Below are positions 9,612 through 20,213 of a stretch of 64,000 nucleotides of DNA, one piece after another. The notes under the pieces were generated by a model. The model saw only the letters and a program-made list of their open reading frames with translations, was not told the DNA's origin and made no database searches. The DNA is taken from NCBI RefSeq assembly GCF_902806685.2, contig NC_048555.1, forward strand, positions 5,580,001 through 5,644,000, in the 5' to 3' direction. Position 1 is the stretch's first letter, and the number at the start of each line of letters is the position of its first letter. The position numbers were made by a program, and so were the translations under genes. The stretch is from Maniola hyperantus. Lineage: Eukaryota > Arthropoda > Insecta > Lepidoptera > Nymphalidae.

Positions 9612-9919
9612 TGGAATTAGGTTTTTAAAATCCTATGTGAGTTTTTTGATTTTCCGGGATAAAAGTAACCTATACCTACTTATTACATCCGTGGCCAGAA
9701 TGCAAGCTATCTCTGTACCAAATTTATGATGCCCGCGACTTCATCCATGTGGGTTAAGGTATTTTAAAAATCCCGTGCAAACTTGTGCAGGCCCAAAACT
9801 CCCCGGGTTGCAAGCTATCCTACCTATCTGTCGCAAATTTCGTCAAAATAAGTTAAACAGATAGGGCGTAAAAAGCTAGCAGACAGACAGAGCAGTTTCG
9901 CATTTATAATAAGACTATG
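9612..9919 (-). mobile_element. Two joined Helitron-like fragments
   Basis: 9728-9919 is a near-full minus-strand copy (CGCATTTATAATAAGACTAT end, GCTAGCAGACAGACAGAG, GGTTGCAAGCTATC, GCCCGCGACTTCATCC). 9612-9727 is a second, 5'-truncated copy abutting its 3' end (TTTTCCGGGATAAAAGTAAC, GAATGCAAGCTATCTCTG). Neither keeps CTAG. Head-to-tail stacking is common for Helitrons. Confidence 0.65.
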
Positions 9920-10150
9920 AAATTATGGAGGTTTTATAGGATGTTAATAAATCTGATAAAAGCAGATCGATGCTATCAAAGACTTGGAATGGGGAGATAA
10001 AAGGCCGTAAAACGGTTTCAACATCAGCGATGGTCCAAATTGGCGCATTTTACTGCTATCTACGGGGCGATAGCATTTTGAAGTTATTAGCGTAACAAAA
10101 TTGCGGACAATTTTTCTCCTTTTAAAGTATTTTCGCGATTGTATCTTTAA

Positions 10151-10847
10151 AGCAGCGTTTTCACGGGTCGACCTGAGTATAAAGACTTGGGTAGTTTGAC
10201 GAAGTCATCGTTCTACTTCACAGATTAGAGAATTCTACTTACAAAAAATGTTTCAAAGTTCCGACGAAATCACAGTAAAAATCAGCATAGAAAGAATTAT
10301 GGCACCAAATAAAGTTGTGTTAGCGGGAATTCAAATTATTTGTGAGTTATATCAGCAAGAAATTATGCAAATTCTAAAAAAGAAAATGTAAATGTCAAAA
10401 AAAAATTGGATATAAATGCAGAAATAAGGACATGTCATTCTCTAAACATTTATCAGCCATTTTCTGTCCCGTAAAAATCAACAAACTTAAAATAAATAAA
10501 TCTAGTCGAACAATAGATTGTTGTACGTGGTCGAACAGATGTTTACACTACAACTACACACGTGGTATATTATTCTGACGATTGAAAAGCAGTTGTCAAA
10601 GTTTATTTGAATAAAAATTTATTATATTCTATACGACGTCGTGTGCACTGTACACGCTCGTCTTGTTGTCGTTCAAGTGCGTTCAATTAACCACTTGATG
10701 CGTCGAACGCAAAAATTAAACTGTCTTTCTACTTCAGTCGAATCTAAAACGTAAAACGACTTCGTCGAAATATTGTTTGCACGGTCAGTTATTATCAGTT
10801 GACCGATCTAGTCGTTTTTCCCAGGTCGACCCGTGAAAACGCGGCTT
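10151..10847. mobile_element. Non-autonomous DNA transposon with about 26-bp TIRs
   Basis: Left end GCGTTTTCACGGGTCGACC (from about 10153) pairs with right end GGTCGACCCGTGAAAACGC at 10823-10842; the match extends to AAAGC/GCTTT with one mismatch. The 700-bp interior has no open frame of note but holds a GTCGTTC-rich part near 10665. The target duplication is unclear because the left flank CTTTAAAG is itself symmetric. A Harbinger- or Tc1-like MITE is possible. Confidence 0.7.
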
Positions 10848-12247
10848 TAGTAAGAAAAAATGGTATTCTACTTCTGTAACGGCGAACGCTAGCTTGGCCT
10901 TGGTCTGGTAATGACGTTACAAAGGGAATAATTTATCTTCACTTTTTGTTTATTGCGGCTACTATGTCTTTACAAATTGGGAGAAATATTTTCATTTTTA
11001 TTGTTTTGTTAGCTTTGGTACAATCTGAATATATTATCATCTTTTTATAGCAAGAACTATAACTCAGTCCCATTTACAACACTGTTACAAATGCTACAAT
11101 AATTGAGAAGTTTACGAACAAAACGGTGTACTTATAATATTAATATTGCCGTAGTAGTAATATTTTCTCCTGTACCTACTTCCACTCGATTTCTCCCCAA
11201 GGCAAGAAAAACATTGAATAGTTGATAAATTAGAGCAGAGCCAATGAAAACAAGCCACGTAAACATATGGCGGTAAACAAGAGCAATATAAAGGGGCGCG
11301 GCAAAGGCGTGGTTGAGTTACGTAAAACTAGCAATTAATTTACAATAACACAAATAAAAAGCATATTACGGTATTAGAAGTTGTAGAACGCGGCCAGTGG
11401 GGTTGTTTGATAAAATGTTGATCAAAAACGTTATTCTGTGCAAACTTTGCCTGCCCTCGCAGTATTTGTTTTGAGGAGGGTTGTGTACTACAAGTAGAGA
11501 GCCTTCTCAACTTAGAAAGAGAAGTGAAAGAATTGAAAGAAACCACAGAAATTATTTTCATAGCAAACCTTAAATGGATGATTGAGATATCAATAATTTA
11601 GATACCATGTCTATAAATCCCACTTTTATCATCAGAGACGCTCAATGGTAACATAATCATCTATTGTCACCCAAACCGCATGTGCCTGCAAAATTTAAGC
11701 TCGATCGGACAACGGGAAGTAGCCGAACCAATTTCGACGGAATGACAACATACGAAGAACTAGAGAACTAATTAAGAGAGTAACTAGAGAACTAAGTGCT
11801 TGGTAACTAATGAATGAACGAATAAACGCGGCGATGAAACGCCCATATGATTAAGCAAGATATAGTACAGCTTTAAGGCTTTCAAGCCTGTGCTGAAATA
11901 GCAAGTGAAAGCTTTGTTTTATAATAGCCGATTGAATCATAAAATGTTCGCATATTTGGTTAAATAAACAAAATATTTAGTGCTTCAGAACCCAGTTGAT
12001 CCTGAGAAGGATTGAGTCTGGAACTGAGGTACTTAGTAGAAAGCAAAAATCAGGCATCAAAAATAAACAAAATAGATGGGCGCTGATTCTGTTGTCTTTC
12101 TCTAAACTAAATTTAGAATATCTGCACCTTTTTCTTTTTAATATTGCTAAAAAAGGATAGAACATGAATTTTATTTTTACATTTAAAGACTCTAAATTTC
12201 AGTGCATGCTACAAATTTAAAAAATAGGCTCGCGACTGGCAGCTAAA
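10848..12247. other. No recognised feature
   Basis: AT-rich, apparently unique DNA. Minus-strand frames at 11340-11561 and 11977-12165 show no domain. CAAGCTCGATCGGAC near 11698 and CCGAACCAATTTCGACGGAA resemble worn Helitron or LINE UTR sequence, too weak to call. Confidence 0.45.
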
Positions 12248-12298
12248 GTCACGGGGTTTGACAGCTCTAAATTAAATTTAAAACTGTCAAACTGTGAC
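12248..12298. repeat. Small fold-back
   Basis: GTCACGGGGTTTGACAG and CTGTCAAACTGTGAC are imperfect inverted repeats around an AT-rich loop. Confidence 0.6.
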
Positions 12299-12757
12299 TG
12301 TTCTGTCCATATTACATTAGTAAGAAGAGGATGCGAATACTCTAAAATGTAGGTGTGCTCAGAATCAGTACCAGTTAACGCAATAAAATTTTAGCGAAAC
12401 GTTAAACACGTTTCTACCACACACAATTTGCATAGCACCTCAAACTCTTCACAATCCGCAACAAGGGGTAACCTTGAACCGACAGACTTCAGTGCAAAAA
12501 GGGGTATTCTTATATCGCAACAATACAATTTCGCGCCCCCATGACTCCGGAGTGCCATTGAAAATGCACTACAAACTCGGCACACTCTAATGAACTGTTT
12601 CCGTCCCCGACACGATTGAAGCTTTATTATTGTTTCATTTATTATATATAGCACAATTATCATAGTTGTTGTTTAATTGAAACAACATTTAATATTTTGC
12701 TTAATTACTTATTGGCTTTTATTGTTTCTATAACGAACGACTACCAGTGTTCCAATA
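12299..12757. other. No recognised feature
   Basis: A 90-codon minus-strand frame (12391-12663) covers much of this stretch, but I recognise no family and see no supporting splice or promoter pattern. Confidence 0.4.
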
Positions 12758-13015
12758 TCCATACTTCCATACTAATATTATAAAAATGCGAAAGTGAGTC
12801 CGTCTGTCCGCTAGCTTTTCACGGCCAAAATCCCAGGGACCCACATTGACTTTTGTCCCGGAAAATCAGAGTTCGCACGAGAATTATGGAAAACCTTAAT
12901 TCCCCTGGACTGAGTCGTGGACATAATCAATCTGATACAGAGATAGCTTGCACCCTGGAGATGGACAAAGACCGCATGGAGATTCCACACGGGCAAAGTC
13001 GCGGGCATAATCTAG
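12758..13015 (+). mobile_element. Helitron-like element with internal rearrangement
   Basis: 5' end TCCATACTTCCATACTAATA preceded by A; 3' end GCAAAGTCGCGGGCATAATC then CTAG at 13012-13015 before T. The middle contains a second, degenerate 3'-like block (CCCCTGGACTGAGTCGTGG at 12902) before the real one, so it looks like two fused copies. Confidence 0.7.
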
Positions 13016-13303
13016 TCTTGTAATATAGTAGACACGTATAGGCACCGAGTAGGTACAATATATGGCGGTGACACTAGGTATGCAATAAGTTGACAAGACT
13101 CTGCGCTCATTAATTACCTACTATTGCCTAGACGATATCCAGAGCTCAAAATTCTATAGATCTCCTATGAAAATATAAAAAATTCTTCCTTCAGTGAGCC
13201 GCCTTGTGTGGCTTAGCCGCTAAAATCATGATTAAGTATGATTCAGTATGTAGTTTGGTCACTATTTTAACACCTTGGGTTCCCAAGTTTTATTTATCCT
13301 ATA

Positions 13304-13606
13304 CTAGCGACCCGCCCGGCTTCGCATGGGTGCAACGTAGATACTAATGTGGTGTCATTGAGGTGTCATTGCCTCGGAAACTCTCAAATGAGAGGATTTT
13401 TTCTGACCTAATTCACATTACTTCAATATTTCTAGGGATCTCTAATTTTTTGAGAGTTAAACTATAGCTATAAACCTTCCTCTTGAATCACTCTATCTAT
13501 TGGTGTGAAAACCGCATTAAAATCCGTTGCGTAGTTTAAAAGATCTACGCGTTCATACATACATACATACAGACGCGGGAAGCGACTTTATTTTATACTA
13601 TGTAGA
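13304..13606 (-). mobile_element. Helitron-like element, family N, copy 2
   Basis: Plus-strand left edge CTAGCGACCCGCCCGGC is the reverse of the 3' end, and the right edge TTTTATACTATGTAGA is the reverse of the 5' end TCTACATAG. Internally TTGAATCACTCTATCTATTG and ATCCGTTGCGTAGTTTAAAA match 6541-6835. CATACATACATACATACAGA is a short microsatellite near the 5' end. Confidence 0.7.
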
Positions 13607-13658
13607 GACAAGCGAAGTGCATCGTCCATTGCCACTTAAGCTTATCAAGAACCTTGTT

Positions 13659-13777
13659 CGCGACAGGTCGAGATGGCCATCGGGTTAGGAGGCGGGGGGG
13701 GGGGGGGGGGGGGGGGGGGCGCTGCACACCCACACGTCATCCGTGCTATTTCGCACCTGACTATCTCGACCTGTCGC
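13659..13777. mobile_element. MITE, family R, copy 2, with a G26 run
   Basis: TIRs CGCGACAGGTCGAGATGG and CTATCTCGACCTGTCGC. The GC-rich centre has turned into an uninterrupted G homopolymer of 26 at 13694-13719; other copies have only GAGGCGGGGGTG here. Confidence 0.75.
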
Positions 13778-14289
13778 TACTACATAGCTCGTATGTCTTT
13801 GCTCGCATAGTATTTTATCAGGCCCTTACTTAACAACCATCTTCAAGCAACTAACGGCTCTAAACTTGAAGTGTTTTTTTTTGCCGTTTAACAAACAGAT
13901 GGTCTGAAGGACATTTAAAACTCGCAGACTGAGATAAAAAATGACAAGTTCCTACATTTCTTTGGCTCCATTGCTATAACGTTCCGTATCACGATCCGTC
14001 GCGTGACGAACAATAGACGGCGGCAAAGTCAAAGTGTTATTCGGCTAATAGTATTAATTAAAAGCGTATTGTTCAACGGGACTTTCAGCAATAACTAAGT
14101 AATTAAGTAAACGGATTTACGGTTTAATCTCTGCTGACATTGTTTCACAATTACTACATTCCTGGTACTTGTTCCTTAATAATAATATGATAATTTCAGT
14201 AGGTACGTTTTACATAAGGCTAAAGTCGATAATTTAGCGTGATAACTTCTAAAGTAGATTCAGTTTATGATTTTCAGAATATTGCCTTT
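13778..14289. other. No recognised feature
   Basis: Apparently unique AT-rich DNA without coding pattern. Confidence 0.45.
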
Positions 14290-14375
14290 TGTGTTAAAGA
14301 ATCAGCCTGGCTGCTCAGCGCAAGAATGTAGCCAGTATTATTAGATCCATTCTATGCAAGCATGACGTAATGGGT
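14290..14375 (-). repeat. Family J fragment
   Basis: AATCAGCCTGGCTGCTCAGCG then GAATGTAGCCAGTATT is the reverse complement of the family J core. Very short. Confidence 0.5.
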
Positions 14376-14470
14376 TTGCCGTGAGATTTTTTTTCAGATT
14401 TTCCTCTTTCGAAAGGGAGGACTTTACCCATTCGAAGCCTACGAAAACTACGAAATTTCTACCGAAATCG

Positions 14471-14745
14471 ATTAAGACGTCAGGCTCCTATTTGAAGTGT
14501 CCGAGATTCGATCCCGGACACGTACCTCTTCTTTCTGTTATGTGCGTTTAATGGTGAAGGAAAACATCGTGAGAAAATATGTATGTTTGAGAGTCCTGTA
14601 TAATTTTCTCAAAGGTGTGAGATGTCAGCCAAAGGCTTACGTTATAGTCTACCATACTGGCCAAGTGCGGCCAGTATGTTGGACTACAGCCTCCTCATTC
14701 TGAGAAGAGACTTATGTTCAGTAATGGGCCTGTTAGGTTGTGATA
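14471..14745 (+). mobile_element. tRNA-derived SINE with an internal snap-back
   Basis: B box GATTCGATCCC at 14505-14515, GGTGAAGGAAAACATCGTGA, and the 3' region CTCCTCATTCTGAGAAGAGA. At 14645-14686 the usual CTTGGCCAGCGTGGTGGACT has become a hairpin, TAGTCTACCATACTGGCC and its near reverse complement around AAGTGC. Confidence 0.75.
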
Positions 14746-15180
14746 ATAATATTATCTTTAGATGAATTTCTAGACCAACAGAGCCTACTACCCTACAGAA
14801 ATTACTGTTATTGTTACAACATCGATCGTAACATAAACAGTTTTGTATTCGATACGAAGACGCCGATCCAGGACTTATCGCTATCTAGTTGTTTACCAAT
14901 TTATCAAACCAAGTTTACATTTACTTGGTTTGTTAGTTAGCTTGATTGTTCTGAGTAAGCTGAAGGCTAGTTCATTTACATCATGAATATTGTTGATCCT
15001 TAGTATTCTGAATTGTCATGTAACTTATGTGACCTTCAATCTATAGACGTCCACAGGTGGACATAGTACTAACGTACCTAAGGGTATGAATATTATGTAT
15101 AAATATTGTGTAAGATATTATATAAGAACTACATTTATGGAAAATATTGATATTATTAAATCTAGTCATCTCTATATTTA

Positions 15181-15300
15181 TGTACCCACTGCTGGACATA
15201 GATATCTTGTAGCGACTTCCACACGCCACGCGGTTTTGCGCCGCCTAGATCCTGCAGCTCCCTGCAATTTGTTCGATGTCGTCTGTCCACCTAGGCCCTA
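15181..15300 (-). pseudogene. RTE LINE 3' end, family K, relic
   Basis: The plus strand reads CACTGCTGGACATAGATATC, TGTAGCGACTTCCACACGCC, GCGCCGCCTAGATCCTGCAG: the reverse complement of the K tail. A duplicate scrap (CTATAGACGTCCACAGGTGG) lies at 15041-15062. It encodes nothing intact. Confidence 0.6.
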
Positions 15301-15457
15301 GGGGGAATCTATCAAGTGGTGACTTATTTCTTTTGCTAGAATTCGTTCCAAATACACTCCGATCAAACTACGAATTATCGTAGTCGATTTAGATCAAGAG
15401 ATAAAAATATTTTTTTGTAATAAGTAATAACAACTTTGTGTAATTAGTAAAGTTAGC

Positions 15458-15870
15458 AATTCATTTATTGGAAAATCTATAAGTTTTTATAATAAGCTTC
15501 CAGAAGACATATTGGAGATGTCTCTCAACAAGTTCAAAGTTTTCATAAAACGTAAACTAATTGAAAAATCCTATTACAATGTAAAGGATTATTTAAATGA
15601 TAAGCAAGCTTGGGAATGAGTTGCTTAACGGATTGTGATAGTTCTAATAAGTTTCAATAATTTTGTAAAGTGGTAATAATAAAAAGAATACCCGGCTGAG
15701 ATTGTTGTGGGCTCTTCTCAGACCTGGGCGCGTTTGGAACCCTCGTAGCTTTAGTTTTAAGTTTGCATAATAAATTATCTCCACTATATCTTAGAAATCC
15801 AACATCTGACCATCAAAAAGAGTTATTAATTACCTATTTTGAATAAATCATTTGACTTTGACTTTGACTA
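15458..15870 (+). pseudogene. LINE C-terminus and 3' UTR (Jockey/CR1-like)
   Basis: An open stretch from 15458 to the stop at 15617-15619 encodes 53 residues including SFYNKLPEDI and LNKFKVFIKRKL, the pattern 'YNKLPxxI...NKFKxxxKxxL' seen at the C-terminal end of many insect non-LTR reverse transcriptases. It has no ATG, as expected for a 5'-truncated insertion. The UTR runs about 225 bases to TTGAATAAATCATTTGACTT and a short (TTTGAC)n tail at 15848-15867, again typical of these LINEs. Catalytic domains are absent. This lineage differs from RTE fragments at 4611, 46936 and 63653. Confidence 0.75.
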
Positions 15871-16212
15871 ATTTAGATAAGTAAGCACTCACTGTAGAAT
15901 ATCTAGTAAATATCTAGAATTTTAGTAAGCTATTAACCAACAGTTTGTACTCAAGTAGATTTATTTACTATTGTTTTACATCCAGCAACATTTTGAATAT
16001 TGGAACCTCTATAATATCAATCAACAAGTAGTCTTAGAAATACCGACAGTAATAGAATCGGCTAGGGCTGGGTAGTATTACACGTCAAGTTAAGCTATAG
16101 AGAGCAATAGACGTCTACGACAGGACCCCAGAGATCGTAGGATAGTGCTTCACTATTGGTACCTATTACTACAAGGCACCTAGTAAATTGAGATAGAGTG
16201 AGACGTTTTTTT

Positions 16213-16600
16213 TAAAATCGGCCAAGCGCAACGAGGGTTCCGTACTGCAGTCGTATTTTTTCGACATTTTGCACGATGATTCAAAAACTATGATGCATAA
16301 AAATAAATAAAAATCTGTTTTGAAATGCATAGGTCCACTTGATATAGTTATCTTACTTCGAAAATTGAAAATCCTAATTACTAGTTTATGGCCACAATTT
16401 AATATTTTTTGTTCGATGTAACCACAAATTCACGTTTTTCAGATTTTTCCCTAATGTCAGCTACAGGACCTACCTACCTGCCAAATTTCATGATTGTAGG
16501 TCAACGGGAAGTACCCTGTTGGTTTCTTGACAGACAGACAGACAGACAGATAACAAAGTGATCCTATAAGGGTTCCGTTTTTCCTTTTGAGGATAGAGGT
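16213..16600 (+). repeat. Interspersed repeat, family H, copy 1
   Basis: Starts AAATCGGCCAAGCGCAACGA, GGGTTCCGTACTGCAGTCGT, then TTTTTTCGACATTTTGCACG, ACTATGATGCATAAAAATAA, CTGCCAAATTTCATGATTG, TCAACGGGAAGTACCCTG and (GACA)n. Second long copy at 43288-43755. No coding capacity or TIRs visible; identity unknown, possibly a non-autonomous retroelement. Confidence 0.7.
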
Positions 16601-16604
16601 TTAG

Positions 16605-16663
16605 CTATCGCCTATCACTGCTTTTTAGGGTTCCGTACCCTAAAAAGCAGTGATAGGCGATAG
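16605..16663. repeat. 26-bp perfect hairpin at the end of family H
   Basis: Arms 16605-16630 and 16638-16663 are exact reverse complements (CTATCGCCTATCACTG... / ...CAGTGATAGGCGATAG) around the loop TTCCGTA. The sister copy at 43740 has a plain TACGGAACCCTAAAAA end and no hairpin. Confidence 0.9.
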
Positions 16664-16689
16664 TAGCTAGTCGCTAAGACTCTCATATT

Positions 16690-16880
16690 TGGGGGTCAAA
16701 GGTTCGATTGACTTCAACGGTGAAGGAAAACATCGAACAAAACCTGCATGCCTAAAAGTTCTCCGTAATGCTCTCAAAGGTGTGTAAAGTCTGCCAATGC
16801 GCACTTGGCCAGCGTGGTGGACTATGAACAAATCCTTCTTATTCTAAAAGGGGACCAGTGGGTTGATGATGATGATGATT
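16690..16880 (+). mobile_element. tRNA-derived SINE, 5' truncated
   Basis: CAAAGGTTCGATTGAC retains a B-box trace; CTTCAACGGTGAAGGAAAAC, AACCTGCATGCC and a GATGATGATGATGATTA tail follow. It abuts the hairpin at the end of family H. Confidence 0.75.
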
Positions 16881-17334
16881 AGTTGGTCATTCAAAATGGT
16901 TAACGACCATTGACTTTTTGTCTTTGTCATATTTATGGGAATACGTAACAGAGAGAGCCCTATACTAACTTCTCTCCTGGGATAGAGTAGTAGACTGTAG
17001 AGGTCAGTGGTATAAAGCTATTCATTTTGGTCGCGGCGGATTGCCGTCAATCTCACGCCACAAACTAAGAAGTTGCTCAGTCTTCGGGCTTTGTGCTAAA
17101 TTCATGCAGATGGACCGCAGCTTCTCATGAAATACGTCTAGTTATTCGCTGAGAATTGTACAATTTAAATTTTCAGCTGGGATTTATAATGGAGATACAA
17201 ACCTCGCAGATGTTTTTATTAAAGTAGAAACAGAGTGAACTTTGTTTAAGCCATAATCTTTTCGATAATATTCTCATTTACTTTATGTAGGTATACCTAC
17301 TTACTTAATAAAGCTGACTGTGTTACTATGGTAC

Positions 17335-17582
17335 TAAATGTACGCGAAAATGTGTTTGTTTGTTGGTTTATCCTTCAATCACGCCACAACGGAGCAAAGG
17401 ATCGACGAGATTATTTACATAGATATAGCTAAACACCTGGAAAATAACAAAAGCATGTCTACATACGTCATAATAGCTATCTGCGTGCCAAATTTCAGCC
17501 CGATCCGTCAAGTAGTTACAGTTGTGCGTTGATAGATCAGTCAGTCAGTCAGTCAGCCAGCTTTTCCTTTTATTTATATAAA
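17335..17582. mobile_element. Head-to-head chimera of two Helitron-like 5' ends
   Basis: 17335-17450 is a plus-strand 5' segment of the subfamily with GTTTGTTTGTTGG and TCACGCCACAACGGAGC. 17455-17582 is a minus-strand 5' segment of the (GACT)n subfamily: on the plus strand GTGCCAAATTTCAGCCCGAT, GTGCGTTGATAGATCAGTCA, then AAGGAAAAG reversed. Neither 3' end is present. Confidence 0.6.
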
Positions 17583-19858
17583 AAAAGAGCAACACCACGC
17601 ATAGAGAGAGGCGACAATTTTTAGGACACACTACCCGTACTGCGTTGTGTGTTTTTGACTGAAAAATACTTTTTTCAAACAGCTGAACCTACTCGTGCCT
17701 ACATCATTTGCAAAATTTACACTCCACCGTCTAAACTAAACCCTTTCTTTTAGCAAATTCACATTAAGACCCTCTTCACTTTATGAATATTCAAATTAAG
17801 ATTTTAATGTCGACGACAACGGCGTACGGGACTCGGTAATTGGAGGGAGATTTATAAAAAAATGCAGAACAATTTCTGAATTGGAAACAATTCCAAATGT
17901 AAATAATACGGTAACAATATTTCAAGAGAATAGAGAACTCTTTTATACTGAATACCGTCAAGTGACGTTGAGTACTTTAAAGTATAAAACTAGCTAGGGC
18001 TGCGATCTATCTGTGATGAGAAAAATACTAAGTTTCAATATTAAGTTTGCTATAAAGTAGAAGAGAAAGGAAATGCTTTGCTGTACGTATACGATGTTAA
18101 AGTGAAGAGAAATGAGAGTACGTACCTACATATAAATATAGCAATCAAAGTTTGCCTTAATGACAATATTTTAACATTTAGTAAAAGGAAAGAAGCAAAG
18201 CAAATATTATCAGCATTTATAGTTTCTTACAAAACTTTAAATTACGTACTACAACACACACACACACACACATTTCCCTTCAAATTATTTTAAGACTTAT
18301 TTCGTTCAATATTTGCAAATTGTCGTATAACGCGGCTAAAATGAAATCCCTATGGACCGTTCATTACATTCTAAGAATTTCCCTAAAGTCTGGCAGCCCT
18401 GGACAGGGAGGTGGGGGTGGGAAAATGGGTGGGGGTGTCAATGCTAGCCAGCGATCAGTCACTGTCAAGTTGCCGATAGCGAAAGAAGTCTCGGTATTGC
18501 GTAGAATTTTATCGCTAACGATATCAATTCGTGCTTTTAATCGAAATTTTATTTTTGTTGATAGGTTCCCTGTTCAAACTGATAAGAAATTGATATGTCG
18601 ACTTTAATATACAGTCATGTTTGCTTATTTATGCAGGCTTTTTGTATACCTGAATTTAAATTTCAAATTGTGTTCCGTTACGTTCTGGTTCATTACAATA
18701 TTATACGGGGTATTTTTGAAATTTAGAGCACGATGTAAATATTTCTTTATTTAAACACTTTATAAAGCATATACCTATATTCTAGCGCTTAAACTGTCGT
18801 GAGTGATATTCCATTTTAAATAACACGACTAGACTAGACTGCATTTATTGTTAGACTAATCTGAATTTAGTCGTCTTATTAATATCTATATTTGGTAACA
18901 GCTTATGATAATTTTAGGTATGAATTCCCTAAATGTTCAATCATTAAACGCAATTTTAAAACACACAGAAGACAACCAAGTTAAAATTAGAAAAGCTGAA
19001 TTTACATTTAATAATAATTATCATGAATATTAACAAAAACAAGGCCTATTCTCTTTGTATTCAGAGAAAAAGTTTTAATAAAACATGAAAAACATTAGCA
19101 AAGGAAATAAAACAAGACAAGGGATTTCAATATGACCTCTAGTATTTGTTCAAGATCGTATATTCAAACGCAAACCTTACAGATTCTTATTTGAATCTAT
19201 CAGTGCACCTTTATCATCGGACTTTTGCCTCGCTCGTATTGGAAGATCTCCGAGAATTTATTACTTCACTGATTTTTTCAATTGCTCTAAATGGTAGGTA
19301 CCGAGCGAGATTTATAAGACATTCTCTCACAGAGTCACGTAACACCCATCTTCGGTGACCCGTACTCGAGATAGTTCTTGGAAGATATTAAAAACAATTA
19401 AATTGTACTTCATCGGAACTTCCGGTCATTAAGAGTAGATAGTATTAAAATCACTATAATTGAGCTTAAATATATGATATATATAAATCATATATTTTTT
19501 GTCAACTATACCATTTTCCGTGGCTATGACGTCATATTGTAACTATCACGAACTGCATTCTCTCGGTGTTCGTGTAGACCATACATAGCTGCGGACTTGC
19601 TGCGGATATTCTCATTGGCTGAAATTACGGTTTTCTTTCGCAATTTTGCATATTAGCCAATAGTGACAGAAGTTCAGCCAGTCAGATAACAATCATCACA
19701 TTGTAGGTGACAATAATTTAATGTCTGTTGATTAATTTACATAAAAGTTTTTCTCTTTACGTCATAATTTTCACTAAAGCACAAGAAAATTTACGACACC
19801 GTTAAAATTAGCAATACACATAGCTACGTGAAAGTACACCTATTACCGTCTATTCAAT
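17583..19858. other. Mostly unassigned; microsatellite and G-rich tract
   Basis: Contains an (AC)n run at 18251-18272 and a G-rich tract at 18406-18435 (see separate entry). An AT palindrome ATATATGAT/ATCATATAT is at about 19467-19493. The 95-codon plus-strand frame at 18320-18607 spans the G-rich tract and shows no domain. Nothing coding is recognised. Confidence 0.45.
18406..18435 (+). other. Potential G-quadruplex
   Basis: Five runs of three or more G within 30 bases (GGGAGGTGGGGGTGGG, then GGGTGGGGG), with loops of 1-5 bases. Meets the usual G3+N1-7 pattern. Function unknown. Confidence 0.6.
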
Positions 19859-20213
19859 AGGTGGCATAGAAAAGCGTGCTTATTTCAAAGGTAAATTACT
19901 CGAAAGTGAACGATAAGCACTAACAATGGCCTGTACTTTGTGAGGAAATCAAACGCAAAACAAATAGAATATAAACCGTGGAGCGACAAGAGCGAAGAAC
20001 ACCACAAAGCTCTTCTGAGGCCTTAGTATAAGATTTGTACATCTCACCAACGTTGATAGAATCCGATATTCGAAACACTTTAGCGTAAAAGTAAAATAGA
20101 CCTTATTCAACTTTTATTAATGCTCAAGTTTGTCCATATATATATATTATAGCCTGCGCTGCAAGCGGAAACGTTGCGAAGTTAAATCTCGGTACAGAAG
20201 TTTTGACTACTAA
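19859..20213. repeat. Tandem duplication, unit 1 (family S related)
   Basis: AGGTGGCATAGAAAAGCG to about GTTTTGACTACTA. The next unit starts at 20214 with the same bases. The unit contains GTACATCTCACCAACG, AAAGTAAAATAGACCT and GCAAGCGGAAACGTTGCGAA, which align to the S fold-back at 5690-6000. Confidence 0.8.
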
